Notes: generated by a model not told the origin, from the letters alone. DNA of 64,000 nt from Saprospiraceae bacterium (GCA_028285085.1 JANQQI010000087.1:124001-188000), one strand, 5' to 3'. Positions 8,768-17,972 are shown, counted from the stretch's first letter. Numbers and translations: made by a program.

Positions 8768-8840
8768 TGACCTGGCCGGGGCTCGAACCCGGGACCCTTT
8801 GATTAAAAGTCAAATGCTCTACCAACTGAGCTACCAGGTC
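8768..8840 (-). tRNA. tRNA-Lys (anticodon TTT)
   Basis: Read on the minus strand, the 73-base gene begins GACCTGG and ends CCAGGTC plus discriminator A, giving a perfect 7-bp acceptor stem. The D arm contains GCTCAGTTGGTAGAGC. The anticodon stem is TTTGA/TCAAA around the loop CTTTTAA, so the anticodon is TTT (Lys). The T arm is CCGGG TTCGAGC CCCGG. CCA is not encoded. Both a promoter and a terminator flank it, so it is transcribed alone. Confidence 0.97.
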
Positions 8841-8872
8841 ATCTGATTGGGTGCCTTTTTCCAAAGGCGATG

Positions 8873-8902
8873 CAAATATACAATCATTTTCATTAAAAGC
8901 AA
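8873..8902 (-). promoter_or_regulatory. Bacteroidota-type promoter of tRNA-Lys (-33 TTG, -7 TATATTTG)
   Basis: On the minus strand TATATTTG (complement of 8873-8880) matches the Bacteroidota -7 consensus TAnnTTTG exactly. A TTG (complement of 8900-8902), part of TTGTTG, lies 19 bases further upstream, the expected spacing. Transcription would start about 25 bases before the tRNA. Confidence 0.7.
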
Positions 8903-8975
8903 CAAGAGTAAAAGAGATTTTCTTAAAAATTAGTTCACCAATCTGAAGATTTTTATGAAAGCCAATGGATACGGG

Positions 8976-9668
8976 CTATCGCGGCGGGGTGGCTTCGGCC
9001 AGGGCTCGCTCAAAAGCTGCAAAATCACGGTAATCCTGGAGGACATGGCTGGCACCGGCCGTTTGGAGCGTCTCCACATCCCCGCGCAGACGGATGCCCA
9101 CAAAATTGAGCTGCATGCGACGGGTCGTTTTAACGTCCCAGAGGGCATCACCAACGTAGACGATCCGTGGGGGAAGCGGATCAGGATATTGGGCAAAGAC
9201 ACCTTCGATGATGGCTTCGCGGGTAATACAGCCATCGGCAAAGTTCATGAACATGGCTTCGGTGGGAATATCGACGTGGCGCAACTTAAGCATGGCCGGG
9301 CGGCGCCAACCGCCCGTAGCAATCCCGACCTGGTAGCCGGGATGATTGAGCAAATCCAAGACCGTGCGGCGAGCGGCGGGCACTTCCCGAAAATCGTGGG
9401 GGGCCGCCGCCCGCCGGTCTTGTAGCAATTGGACAAAATAGTCTTGCTGTCGCTGTATATCATCGGGATTCGCGGGCCGATTGAAGTGCTGACGAATCAC
9501 AGTATCGAAAATCGTGGTGTCGGTGACGTGTGGATATTGATGCCAATCGATCGTGGGAAATTCGCGGCCAAAACAGGCGGCGTAAGCTTCCGCAAAACAT
9601 TCGCTATCCACACGATTAGAATGGAGCAAGGTACCGTCAATGTCGAAAATTACGAGGGTATGAACCAT
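8976..9668 (-). CDS. HAD-superfamily hydrolase (phosphoglycolate-phosphatase-like)
   Basis: The 230-residue protein has the HAD motifs in order: motif I FDIDGTLLH (residues 8-16, nucleophile and acid-base Asp), a helical cap region, motif II around IATGGW, and motif III with VGDALWDVKTTRR (GDxxxD). These place it among small-molecule phosphatases or mutases of the Gph/beta-PGM group. The substrate cannot be assigned. It is monocistronic between the tRNA and the next minus-strand gene, which ends 36 bases before its start region. The segment is visibly richer in GC than the pfa region. Confidence 0.85.
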   Translation of the reverse strand: MVHTLVIFDIDGTLLHSNRVDSECFAEAYAACFGREFPTIDWHQYPHVTDTTIFDTVIRQHFNRPANPDDIQRQQDYFVQLLQDRRAAAPHDFREVPAARRTVLDLLNHPGYQVGIATGGWRRPAMLKLRHVDIPTEAMFMNFADGCITREAIIEGVFAQYPDPLPPRIVYVGDALWDVKTTRRMQLNFVGIRLRGDVETLQTAGASHVLQDYRDFAAFERALAEATPPR

Positions 9669-9703
9669 GCTCCAAAAATAGTACTTTCCGAAGGATATCG
9701 CGC

Positions 9704-10504
9704 TTACTTCAGCAAAATACCGATGCGCAAGCCTGCACTGACGGCGAAATTAGCGCCCGAGTCACCAAAGCTATTGAAAGCAAATCCTTGCTCGATCGCA
9801 TTATCTCCACCAAAAGCATAGCCAAAGCCTACATGGTAGTCCACCATAAAGATGTCCGAGAAGACGCGCTGTTGTCCAAAGTTGAGTAAAATGGCGCCCA
9901 TGACGGTGGTCTCTCGATTACCATTACTATCAAACAACGATTCATCGTGACGAAAAGCAGAGATCGCAATCTCAGGCTTGATATACTTACCTTTCAAGAT
10001 GTGGTCGTAACGCTGTCCACGGTTGAAAAATAGTGGCTTATAGAAAAATTTATAGCCTCCACTAAGGTATGCACCACGACTATCATTGGCGGTACTGTTG
10101 GTGCCCAGTCCGATAAAGCCAACGTTAAACTCCACCGTTTGGCCCGGCTTTAGCGCTTTTTCAAAACCAATTTCTGTGAATCCAAATAGTGGGCTGAGGA
10201 AATCCAGCTTTAAAGCCATGTCTCTTTGCTCAGCGTAGAGGACCGGGTTTTCGAAATCATCGGTGTAGAATTCCTCCTTACCATTTTCAAATTGAATCTT
10301 GGAAATCAATCCCTTGTCGACGACATATACAATCCCGTCCTGATCATTAAAATCCACGTATTTCACCTCATCAAGGCCAACTTCCAGAATCTTGACTTCG
10401 AGAGTAGACTTATCTTTTTTGTGGATGATGTCCTGCGCTTGTAGAAAACCAAATCCAAGGCAAGTGAGCATTAAGCTGAATAGCAGTTTTTTCGAATTTT
10501 TCAT
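9704..10504 (-). CDS. Secreted protein with predicted outer-membrane beta-barrel C-terminus, unknown function
   Basis: This 266-residue protein has a signal peptide (KKLLFSLMLTCLGFGFLQAQ) and an N-terminal segment of about 80 residues with alternating charge (IIHKKDKSTLEVKILEVG, then VKYVDFNDQDG and VYVVDKGLISKIQF). This type of domain is common in Bacteroidota secreted proteins, where it resembles a small beta module. Residues 95-266 have alternating hydrophobic/Gly/aromatic strands (EIGFEKALKPGQTVEFNVGF, HVGFGYAFGGDN, FAVSAGLRIGILLK) typical of a small outer-membrane barrel ending near the C-terminus. No enzymatic motif is visible. The barrel is inferred from strand pattern only. Confidence 0.7.
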   Translation of the reverse strand: MKNSKKLLFSLMLTCLGFGFLQAQDIIHKKDKSTLEVKILEVGLDEVKYVDFNDQDGIVYVVDKGLISKIQFENGKEEFYTDDFENPVLYAEQRDMALKLDFLSPLFGFTEIGFEKALKPGQTVEFNVGFIGLGTNSTANDSRGAYLSGGYKFFYKPLFFNRGQRYDHILKGKYIKPEIAISAFRHDESLFDSNGNRETTVMGAILLNFGQQRVFSDIFMVDYHVGFGYAFGGDNAIEQGFAFNSFGDSGANFAVSAGLRIGILLK

Positions 10505-10801
10505 AATGAATAGCTTTTATTAGTCTGAGATAAAACTGGTTATCAATGTTTAACTATTACTTTATACAAAGGAAGTGCTCCGCAGCGGAAAAAAATGAGC
10601 GTTTTTTAATACAAAAACATCTACTTTTATTTAATATCCATAAATCCACTCCTCGGATGATCCGTCACAGTGTGAAGAAGAATAAACCCTTGGGCAAATC
10701 AATGACTTGAAACAAAACTGGAAAAGAAGAGAAACAAAAGATAGAATTTTAGCTTTTCATAGACTTCCAATATTTTACCATCCACCTGTCGCGTAACCAT
10801 T

Positions 10802-11887
10802 CTAAGGTAACTCCGGGAAATCAATTTCCAGCTGAACACCGCCCTGAGCCACCTCTTTGCTGAGGTTGGATACGGAGACACCAAGCAAACGCACCGCCTC
10901 AAATTGATCTCGATTACTTTCTAATAGTTCATAAACAACATTTAGTAGTTGTTCGAACTGTCGAATTTCACTGGAAAAGGTGCGACTGCGGGTTAAAATC
11001 TGAAATTCTGGCGTTTTAATCTTCACCGTAACCGTTCGACCGAAGTTGTCGCTATTTTTCATATACTCGAACACCTTTTTACTCACGTAGTTAAGGCGTT
11101 CTTTCATTTCCGCGGTCTCACGAATATCTTCAAAAAAAGTGCGCTCAGCGCCAATGGACTTACGGATACGGTCCGGTTTGACTTGCCGATCGTCTTCGGC
11201 ACGTACAATCTTATAGTAGAAACGTCCCACCTTTCCAAAACGCTGTACCAGATCAATTTCGGAGAGTTTTTTTAAGTCTGCGCCAGTGAAAATGCGCATC
11301 TGGTGCATACGCTTAGCCGTCACCTTGCCAATGCCGTGAAACTTCTCAATGGGCAATTGCTCTAAAAATGGGAGTGCCTCCGCGGGAGTAATGACCTTCA
11401 TTCCGTTGGGTTTGTTGATATCCGAGGCGATCTTGGCGAGGAATTTATTGAAAGACACACCGGCCGAAGCGGTCAACTGGGTCGCTTCCCAGATTTCTTG
11501 GCGAATGGCTTCGGCGATGAGGGTAGCGGAGCGGGGGCCGCGTTTGGGTTCAGTAATATCGAGATAGGCCTCGTCCAAAGAAAGTGGCTCTACTAGTTCC
11601 GTATAGCTAAAGAAAATCTCGCGAATTTGGTGGGACAATTCCCGGTAGCGGTCAAAACGCGATTTCACAAAGATGAGATCCGGGCAAAGTCGTTGGGCAG
11701 TAACACTCGGCATAGCCGAGCGGACGCCGTAGCGGCGAGCTTCATAACTGGCCGCCGCTACTACGCCTCGCTTACCACTTCCCCCCACCGCAATAGGCTT
11801 GCCGCGCAATTCGGGAAAGTCGCGCTGTTCGACGGAGGCGTAAAACGCATCCATGTCGATATGGATTATCTTACGATTAGCAATCAT
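10802..11887 (-). CDS. dinB: DNA polymerase IV (Y-family translesion polymerase)
   Basis: The Y-family polymerase signatures are complete: IIHIDMDAFYASVEQ at the N-terminus (catalytic Asp and steric-gate aromatic), AASYEARRYGVRSAMP, and SLDEAYLDIT (catalytic Asp-Glu). Further on there are an HhH thumb (LPIEKFHGIGKVTAKRM) and a little-finger domain; length about 361 residues is normal. It inserts nucleotides opposite lesions with low fidelity. I start it at the ATG at 11887 (MIANRKIIH), because family members begin a few residues before KIIH. A TTG three codons upstream is possible. The start codon sits on the arm of a 9-bp inverted repeat. The C-terminus (LEIDFPELP) does not show a clear beta-clamp QxxLxLF motif. 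Confidence 0.95.
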   Translation of the reverse strand: MIANRKIIHIDMDAFYASVEQRDFPELRGKPIAVGGSGKRGVVAAASYEARRYGVRSAMPSVTAQRLCPDLIFVKSRFDRYRELSHQIREIFFSYTELVEPLSLDEAYLDITEPKRGPRSATLIAEAIRQEIWEATQLTASAGVSFNKFLAKIASDINKPNGMKVITPAEALPFLEQLPIEKFHGIGKVTAKRMHQMRIFTGADLKKLSEIDLVQRFGKVGRFYYKIVRAEDDRQVKPDRIRKSIGAERTFFEDIRETAEMKERLNYVSKKVFEYMKNSDNFGRTVTVKIKTPEFQILTRSRTFSSEIRQFEQLLNVVYELLESNRDQFEAVRLLGVSVSNLSKEVAQGGVQLEIDFPELP

Positions 11888-11923
11888 GCCAGTCAATTAA
11901 TTGTACTACCCAAGTGACTGGCA
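11887..11923 (-). promoter_or_regulatory. Inverted repeat covering the dinB start codon
   Basis: TGCCAGTCA at 11887-11895 and TGACTGGCA at 11915-11923 are perfect 9-base complements around a 19-base loop. The repeat lies between the end of the metalloprotease gene (11938) and dinB, and its proximal arm ends on the dinB ATG. It could terminate the upstream transcript, hide the dinB start, or bind a dimeric regulator. There is no T-tract, which argues against a simple terminator. Confidence 0.5.
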
Positions 11924-11937
11924 GATTGCCAAGGTCA

Positions 11938-14454
11938 CTATTGTTTCAAAAGTCTTTGATTCGTTTCCCATTCGCCCTGTCGGAGACGCAAAATGTAAAC
12001 ACCGGGGCTCCAGGCATTTGTTGCCAACTGGAAGTTATTCATGCCTTCACCAACGGCCTCGATTGCACGATATACGACACGGCCAGTGATGTCAATCACC
12101 TCGATATCGATCGCGACCTCCGTTTGACTCAGATAGCTCAATTGAAATCCTGCCGAACTGAAAGGATTGGGTTGTACCACTACCCTACTCTTGGGTTGAT
12201 AATCAATCACGACGATGTCACTCAAAGTAGATGAGCCATCAAAATCAGTTTGTCGTAAGCGATAGTAATTCAGACCGAGCTGGGGCTTTGTATCCCAATA
12301 TTGATAGTCCAAAGGTACAAAAGAATCTCCGGCTCCATCGATTTCCGCAATGGCAAAAAACTGCTCACCATCGGTGGAACGCTCCAGGGTGAAAAAGTCA
12401 TTGTTTTGCTCTGTAGCGGTGGCCCATTGTAAAGCGACTTGCTCGCCTTTTAGTTGCCCTTCAAATCGGACTAACTCTACCGGCAAGGCCACTTCAAAAA
12501 ATACCGTAAAGTCTTCAACTTGCCCTTGTGACGGATCGTAATTAGGGTCATCCGAGAAAAAAGCATTTTCTGAGATAAGACGCATGCGGAGTAATTCATT
12601 GGTCGAAGGCGAAGCCGGCGTCGTAAAACTAATCGGCGCAATTTCCCCACAATAGGCCGAAGATAATGTTGTCCCGATCGATTCATCCGTATCCGCGAAA
12701 TCGCCATCTCCATTATAATCAATATAGGCACGAACCGCTTCAAAGGTCCCCGATCCACACCCCACACGAGGTCCAACATTAGCGTACAAATCGTAGGTCG
12801 TGCTAACTTCTAATTTTGCTAAACTCCCACAGGTGAAATCTTCGTAGGTGCCTTCGGTTGAAGTCCCATCGGAGAAGACTAACATTCCATTTAGTCGTAC
12901 ACCAAAAATCCCTCCGGTGCCCGATGAAGCATCATTGGGCGTCGTGGCGGCATCAACCGCATTGACGACGGTGATATAGCCGGTTTTCGTTTCCGAATCA
13001 CTGCCCATAGAATTTGTCGCCGTCAGGCTCACCTCGTAGGTACCATTTGTACTGTAACTTACTGTAGGGTTTTGGCTGGTAGAAGAAGACGGTGAACCGC
13101 CCGTAAACGTCCAGTTCCAGGAAGAAGGCACATTGGAAGACAAATCGGTAAAGGTAATCGCGGTGCCGTTGCAAGCAACGGTCGAATTGGCCACAAACTG
13201 AGCGACCGGTGCACCGTAGGTATTCGTACAGGTGGATAAGCAACCAATGCTTCCCAAATGACTATTAATAGAGGTTTGAGAAGCCGAAGACCAATCCGTG
13301 ATACATTGTACCGAAGGCGCCATAATATAAGGGTCACCCGAATTATCGTGACTCGCATCAAAATTGTGCCCGATCTCATGGGAAACCAAGGCCTGCGTTT
13401 CGCAAGCATTGGTACTTTCAAAATCCTGCAGGATGTGGTAACCATTGTCTCCCAATCCACTACACCCGCTGGCAAAGGCGGTACTACACAAACCGCCGGT
13501 ATAAGCCACACCGATCGTGGTGCCATCAAAATCCCGATCCGTCCAAAATTGCCCCAGATCATGCGAATTAGTGAAACCACCAGCATTACCCCAGTTACGA
13601 AAGTCGCATAGGACCGTCGAGGAATTAGTAGTGGCAGAACTCACTGGATCAGTGCCAGAGGAAGTCGACACAAAAAACTCAACGACGATAAAATCAACAT
13701 CATCGTTAAATTGCCCGGTATAATCTGTCTCCACGCCATTCATCACGCCGAAGGCATAAGCTTCGAGAGCAGGCGCATCGCTATTGAATTTGGTATACAT
13801 CGACAAATCCGAGGCAATTGCCAGTTGTAGTTCCTTGCAGGCCACTCGACTACCGTCGTTCTCATCGAGTTCGACACGATTGACCTCCACTTTGTGCATA
13901 TCCGTGACCCCGCACTTGACCGATTCTCTGGGCAAAACATCACCGGTCGAATAAACAATAAATTGATTGTTGGTAGCGGAGCGATCAAAGCGGCGAGCAG
14001 GTTCGATGAAGAAGCGCTCCTCGTTTTGCTCCACGTAGCCAAAAATGAAGCCGTCGCTGATAGTCAGCCGCACTTCACCTGAGCCATCGGCCGGATGACC
14101 GGCGAAGGTGATATTTTCGCGCGGCGGAGCGATCTCGACGCCTCGTTCGCTAGCAATGCGCATTTGGTAATCACTACCACGCAGATCATTCTCGAAGAGC
14201 ACGAGGTCCCAGTCAAAGCTTCGTCCCAATTGGAGCTGTACGCGGCTGGCGGTACGGGGCTCGTTGAGGTGGGCCGCCAGGGCCGCAGCATCAATCTCAA
14301 ACACCTGAAAATCAGCAAATTGAGCATCATAATCAGAGCGCGAGCTAATCGCTACTTCGTTGCCGTAAAAGGCTTTGCTTTGAGCATTTAGAATTGAGGG
14401 GAGTGACAAACAGAAGATGAGAGCTAGTGCGAGGCACTTGTTTAAGGTGTTCAT
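11938..14454 (-). CDS. Secreted reprolysin-like zinc metalloprotease with PKD and GEVED domains and T9SS sorting domain
   Basis: This 838-residue protein has a signal peptide (residues 1-24). A propeptide-like region follows, with CGVTD at 181-185 that recalls a cysteine switch. The metzincin catalytic domain (about 205-410) carries HEIGHNFDASHD at 359-370 (zinc histidines 359, 363, 369). A PKD domain follows (about 415-495; TFTDLSSN, then SYSTNGTYEVSLTATN), then a GEVED-type domain (about 500-650, GQVEDFTVFF). The last 85 residues are a type A T9SS sorting domain (VVVQPNPFSS ... SPGVYILRLRQG). It should be exported across both membranes and attached to or released from the surface, degrading proteins. 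The cysteine-switch reading is an inference. Confidence 0.92.
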   Translation of the reverse strand: MNTLNKCLALALIFCLSLPSILNAQSKAFYGNEVAISSRSDYDAQFADFQVFEIDAAALAAHLNEPRTASRVQLQLGRSFDWDLVLFENDLRGSDYQMRIASERGVEIAPPRENITFAGHPADGSGEVRLTISDGFIFGYVEQNEERFFIEPARRFDRSATNNQFIVYSTGDVLPRESVKCGVTDMHKVEVNRVELDENDGSRVACKELQLAIASDLSMYTKFNSDAPALEAYAFGVMNGVETDYTGQFNDDVDFIVVEFFVSTSSGTDPVSSATTNSSTVLCDFRNWGNAGGFTNSHDLGQFWTDRDFDGTTIGVAYTGGLCSTAFASGCSGLGDNGYHILQDFESTNACETQALVSHEIGHNFDASHDNSGDPYIMAPSVQCITDWSSASQTSINSHLGSIGCLSTCTNTYGAPVAQFVANSTVACNGTAITFTDLSSNVPSSWNWTFTGGSPSSSTSQNPTVSYSTNGTYEVSLTATNSMGSDSETKTGYITVVNAVDAATTPNDASSGTGGIFGVRLNGMLVFSDGTSTEGTYEDFTCGSLAKLEVSTTYDLYANVGPRVGCGSGTFEAVRAYIDYNGDGDFADTDESIGTTLSSAYCGEIAPISFTTPASPSTNELLRMRLISENAFFSDDPNYDPSQGQVEDFTVFFEVALPVELVRFEGQLKGEQVALQWATATEQNNDFFTLERSTDGEQFFAIAEIDGAGDSFVPLDYQYWDTKPQLGLNYYRLRQTDFDGSSTLSDIVVIDYQPKSRVVVQPNPFSSAGFQLSYLSQTEVAIDIEVIDITGRVVYRAIEAVGEGMNNFQLATNAWSPGVYILRLRQGEWETNQRLLKQ

Positions 14455-14668
14455 TGTATGTGTGTATTTAAACCGTGATTCAATGAGGAATGAGGCCTAT
14501 AGAGACGCCATTTCCAGTGATATTCCATTATCAACGAAATATCTGACACTGATTCGTATATCAATCCTTAGGATTTGTAACGTGATCTGGGGAGAATGGT
14601 TGCGTGGGGTAGTCAGTATGGGGTAATGTTTAGGTAATACCCAGATAAATGAAAAAGTTTAGAAATGA

Positions 14669-16462
14669 TTAAGCTGTAGAAGGATTAGTTGGTAAAATTC
14701 TTTGACCATTAAAATAAAGCTCGGGAGGGGAATATTGAAGTTCTTCTTGAGGAGAGTTAGCGATGGCTTGTTCAAAAGCTAAAGTATAATCCCAGCTCTT
14801 ATCAAGATATTCATAAAATCTAACAGCAAAAGACATTGCCAATTCATCAAATACTTCCATCTCCCAACCCAAAGCATATAAGTCATTTTCGCTAAGCGAT
14901 TTAGCAAGATCATTAGTGTGTGAAATATTAAGAAATATGAACTCTGGTTGAGCACCTCTGCTTTTAAGTCGAATCATTAGCTTTTCTACAGTTCTATGTG
15001 GTAGTTCTGCTCCAGTGTCAAGTTGTCCCTCTAATATGATCACATTTTTAGATCCATGACCAGATATATGTAAAATTGTGGGCTCATGATATATAATCGC
15101 TTCAGAAAATTTATCAATTTGTATTCCAGCCTCTATTTCAAAAAAATCTTCGTAAGCTTCATTAGATACACTTAGAGCATTTTTAACCTCTCTGAGTTCT
15201 TGTATTAAGCCTAATCTACCAGTATTTTTGGGATTCGAAAACATAAAGAGCATTTTCTTAAACTCGCCTTCCAGTTCTAAACCTATCGTTGAATTATCCA
15301 TTCGACGAATTAAATAAAAAGGGGTTCCTTCATTATCTGTATGAATAGTCGAGTCAATATAATATTCTTTACTAATATCATTAACGCCTACAACATTATG
15401 TTTCTTCAATTCCTTTATCCATTCTAAGCTATCCACCTTAGCATCATCAAACGTAGCTCCGGTGAAATCTGCCTTATCAAAAATACAATTTGATAAATTC
15501 GCTTGGCTAAAATCAGCATTAACAAAAGTGCAGTTTAAAAAATATGTACCGTTAAACTTTACTTTTTTAAAAACAGCTTCGTCAAAAATACTGTGATCTA
15601 TTTTTTGTCCATTAAATTCGACAAAAGAAAGATCAGATTTATAAAAATTAACCTTACTAATATTATTATTCCCCTCAAATTTTGAACGCACTAGTATGGC
15701 ATGTTCAAAATCACTAGAAACCAGATTAACATTTTTAAATACACCAGCGGTTGTTTCTGCTTCGACGATACTTGCTTCCTCTAAATTTGAATCAACAAAT
15801 TGAACACCCGACATATTTGCTTGATTAAAACAAATATGTTTCATCCTAGAATTAACAAATTCAATACTTATCAACTCAGATGATTGAAAATTCATATTCT
15901 CTAATTTCGCGTCTTTTATTATTGCACCTGATAATTGCAAATTCGCAAAACTGCCAATTTCTACATTATTATTTATTGCTTTAATAATTAAACTGCTGTA
16001 TCCGACTTTCCCTACATGCAAATCATGAAGATCTAACTTTTCATCGATTGAGCTTAATTTTATTATCTCTGAAATAATATTAGCAACTTTCACCCCTGTG
16101 TCTTCTTCTCTCCCGCCTCTCAATAAATCTAATTCTTTTTTCAATCTAATTAATTCACGTTTTTTTTCGCCTTTATTCTCCATATAATTAAACAACAACA
16201 CTAAAATCAGCACATCAAACAAGGCACCAAACAATTCTACAAACACCCCTTTAAAAGATTCTGCTGTATCAATGTCTAAAAAAAAGAAATCGACAATAAA
16301 ATAATAAGCAGCAATCAATACCAATGACAAACCTAACACTAAAGCGGAAAGCGGTACTTTTCCTACAGGAATTTGAAATTTATAATTATTTGTTTTTACA
16401 AATAACATCCTGAACGTAATAAAAAGGCCCACAATGGTTATGGTGCTGATGAAAAAGTACAT
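14669..16462 (-). CDS. Membrane pentapeptide-repeat protein with catalytically altered CHAT (caspase-like) domain
   Basis: This 597-residue protein has an N-terminal membrane region with about three helices (1-20, 37-60, 78-95), a charged helix, and pentapeptide-type repeats over 150-345 (SFANL, NFQSS, DFSQANLSN, ADFTGATF). Residues 403-590 are a CHAT-like domain. Alignment with the protein just upstream is clear: LFMFSNPKNTGRLGL matches LFLAANPDDTGRIDL, and HISGHG (H469) matches HFSGHG. The catalytic position reads NIS (S514), where the partner has NAC. The His is kept but the Cys is Ser, so peptidase activity is probably lost or changed. It lies 38 bases downstream of the active paralogue, so the two are almost certainly co-transcribed. 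The role is unknown; a membrane regulator, decoy or scaffold for the partner is the natural inference. Confidence 0.8.
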   Translation of the reverse strand: MYFFISTITIVGLFITFRMLFVKTNNYKFQIPVGKVPLSALVLGLSLVLIAAYYFIVDFFFLDIDTAESFKGVFVELFGALFDVLILVLLFNYMENKGEKKRELIRLKKELDLLRGGREEDTGVKVANIISEIIKLSSIDEKLDLHDLHVGKVGYSSLIIKAINNNVEIGSFANLQLSGAIIKDAKLENMNFQSSELISIEFVNSRMKHICFNQANMSGVQFVDSNLEEASIVEAETTAGVFKNVNLVSSDFEHAILVRSKFEGNNNISKVNFYKSDLSFVEFNGQKIDHSIFDEAVFKKVKFNGTYFLNCTFVNADFSQANLSNCIFDKADFTGATFDDAKVDSLEWIKELKKHNVVGVNDISKEYYIDSTIHTDNEGTPFYLIRRMDNSTIGLELEGEFKKMLFMFSNPKNTGRLGLIQELREVKNALSVSNEAYEDFFEIEAGIQIDKFSEAIIYHEPTILHISGHGSKNVIILEGQLDTGAELPHRTVEKLMIRLKSRGAQPEFIFLNISHTNDLAKSLSENDLYALGWEMEVFDELAMSFAVRFYEYLDKSWDYTLAFEQAIANSPQEELQYSPPELYFNGQRILPTNPSTA

Positions 16463-16500
16463 ATTGGCTGATATAAAAACGGGTTATAAGAAGGCAAAAA

Positions 16501-17418
16501 TCATGAACTAATAATCTTTCCGTCATACCATAGCTCAGGAGCGTTTGAATCTCTCAGATGATGGGAAATAGTTATCATTCCAATTTCAAACGCAAACTCA
16601 TAATCATTACCTTCTCCAAGACTTTGATAAAAACCAACAGAAAAATCTACTCCGGCATTATTTTGAATCGCCGTTTTCATCCCAACGACATATATTCCAT
16701 GCATACTTATTGTCTCTGCTTGTTCTTTAGAATAACAGGCATTGAGCACTACACATTCGACATTTTTTTTAAAAATCCTGAATAATCGATCTAATCCTTT
16801 CGTTGGAAAAAGTACTTTTTGTCCGCTTTCATCTTGAAGAGCTAGCCCTTTTTCTCCCTCACCATGCCCAGAAAAATGAACGATATTGGGGTGATGTACC
16901 TGCATCGCCATGGTCATCGTTTTTACTTGGATTGCAGGTTCAGAAATAAGCTCGAAGTTATCTCGCTTTGTAGAAGACATCAGTTCATCTTTCACTTTTC
17001 GATATTCTCTATCAAGATCTATTCTGCCAGTATCATCGGGATTGGCTGCTAAAAATAAAATCTTGCGTTTTTTCTTTTCCTCTTTCTCTACTCCCTTTTG
17101 TGCTTCGCTTATAGAAGCTTGTACGGTTTGGGTTATATTTAAATTACCCGGTTCATTCCCCAAATCCGGTAAGCGATCCATGATATGGGTAATGGCGTAG
17201 TTCAATCTAGCCATAGCAATATCATAGTCCCCTTTCGTGATCAGACCACTACGAAAATCATTGACATTACGGTTGAAGGCAGAGGTTTGGAGGAGGAGGT
17301 CATTTTCAGCGTAGCGATCAACGCCACGAACGAACTGAGACAAAGCTTCTAACACTTCCTTGGTTTTGCCCTGCTCAATCATCGGGCGCAGTAAACTGGC
17401 GAGTTCATTTCTGTGCAT
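16501..17418 (-). CDS. EAD11-like adaptor plus CHAT-domain cysteine protease
   Basis: The 305-residue protein starts with an 85-residue helical module (LASLLRPMIEQGKTKEVLEA, then NRNVNDFRSGLITKGDYDIA and ALNYAI-like helices) that matches my knowledge of effector-associated domain 11, a homotypic adaptor of bacterial conflict systems. Residues 118-300 form a CHAT caspase-like domain with the expected catalytic dyad, H185 in HFSGHG and C228 in VVLNACYS. No signal peptide or membrane segment is visible, so it is cytoplasmic. CHAT proteases include gasdermin-activating and Craspase-type immune proteases; the substrate here is unknown. The following gene encodes a membrane-bound CHAT paralogue without the Cys. 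A second EAD11-like protein is encoded at 39929-41092. The EAD11 label rests on pattern memory, not a profile search. Confidence 0.82.
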   Translation of the reverse strand: MHRNELASLLRPMIEQGKTKEVLEALSQFVRGVDRYAENDLLLQTSAFNRNVNDFRSGLITKGDYDIAMARLNYAITHIMDRLPDLGNEPGNLNITQTVQASISEAQKGVEKEEKKKRKILFLAANPDDTGRIDLDREYRKVKDELMSSTKRDNFELISEPAIQVKTMTMAMQVHHPNIVHFSGHGEGEKGLALQDESGQKVLFPTKGLDRLFRIFKKNVECVVLNACYSKEQAETISMHGIYVVGMKTAIQNNAGVDFSVGFYQSLGEGNDYEFAFEIGMITISHHLRDSNAPELWYDGKIISS

Positions 17419-17697
17419 GAGATCGGTTGTATTTTGTCAATCAATCTAGGTAATGCTTAAAACTAAGCAAAAACTTTAGCTTGTACACTAGACACAAGTC
17501 TATTCTTTAAACGATATACAACACGATTTCTCTTCGAAAATGACTTACCAATATTAACACTATTCCTGCATTCCACAAAATCCATTCAATACAAATTGCT
17601 CTTGCTTGTGCCACTCCAACCCGGCATACTCCTTGCTTAGTATCTCATTGCCTGTCTCCTTGTTCCTGATGATCTATTTATCTACTAAAACTAGCCT

Positions 17698-17892
17698 ATG
17701 CCCCCTCCCGGCGATCCGAAATTACAGCTACGGCTGCAAGCCTTACTCGACTGGCTTGAGCAGGACGGCCCGACGCTTGGTATGAGTCCCGAGGAGATAG
17801 AAATGATCCAACAAGATTGTGAATTGGCGATGCGCTACGTGCAGCTCTACGAAAAGGCGCTCAGCCGCCGCGATAAAAACCCACCGAAGTAA
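17698..17892 (+). CDS. Small hypothetical protein (64 aa)
   Basis: A short ORF starts ATGCCCCCTCCC and encodes a 64-residue, acidic-to-mixed, mainly helical protein (LQALLDWLEQDGPTLGMSPE, then IEMIQQDCELAMRYVQLYEK) without a signal peptide. The helical periodicity and the GC-rich, codon-like composition against an AT-rich upstream gap favour a real gene. It lies 80 bases before the FKBP gene on the same strand, although a separate -7-like element sits between them. I do not recognise a family. Confidence 0.5.
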   Translation: MPPPGDPKLQLRLQALLDWLEQDGPTLGMSPEEIEMIQQDCELAMRYVQLYEKALSRRDKNPPK

Positions 17893-17936
17893 GCCCCATT
17901 GTTCATAGCATACCCTTCAACTTAGTTAAAATAACT

Positions 17937-17944
17937 TACCTTTG
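17937..17944 (+). promoter_or_regulatory. -7 promoter element (TACCTTTG) before the FKBP gene
   Basis: TACCTTTG matches the Bacteroidota TAnnTTTG box and lies 28 bases before the ATG at 17973. No TTG was found at the ideal -33 spacing, so the promoter is only partly supported. Confidence 0.45.
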
Positions 17945-17972
17945 CGGCTTTCATCACCAAATCCAGACACTA

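Noticed and set aside
8768-8840. Integration site use of tRNA-Lys by a mobile element
   Set aside because: No duplicated tRNA 3' end and no integrase gene were seen on either side.
8955-9425. Plus-strand ORF opposite the HAD phosphatase
   Set aside because: The antisense HAD gene has all catalytic motifs; this ORF has none.
12998-14391. Several ORFs opposite or out of frame with the metalloprotease gene
   Set aside because: They are overlapped by an 838-residue protein with a signal peptide, zinc motif and sorting domain, so they are shadows.
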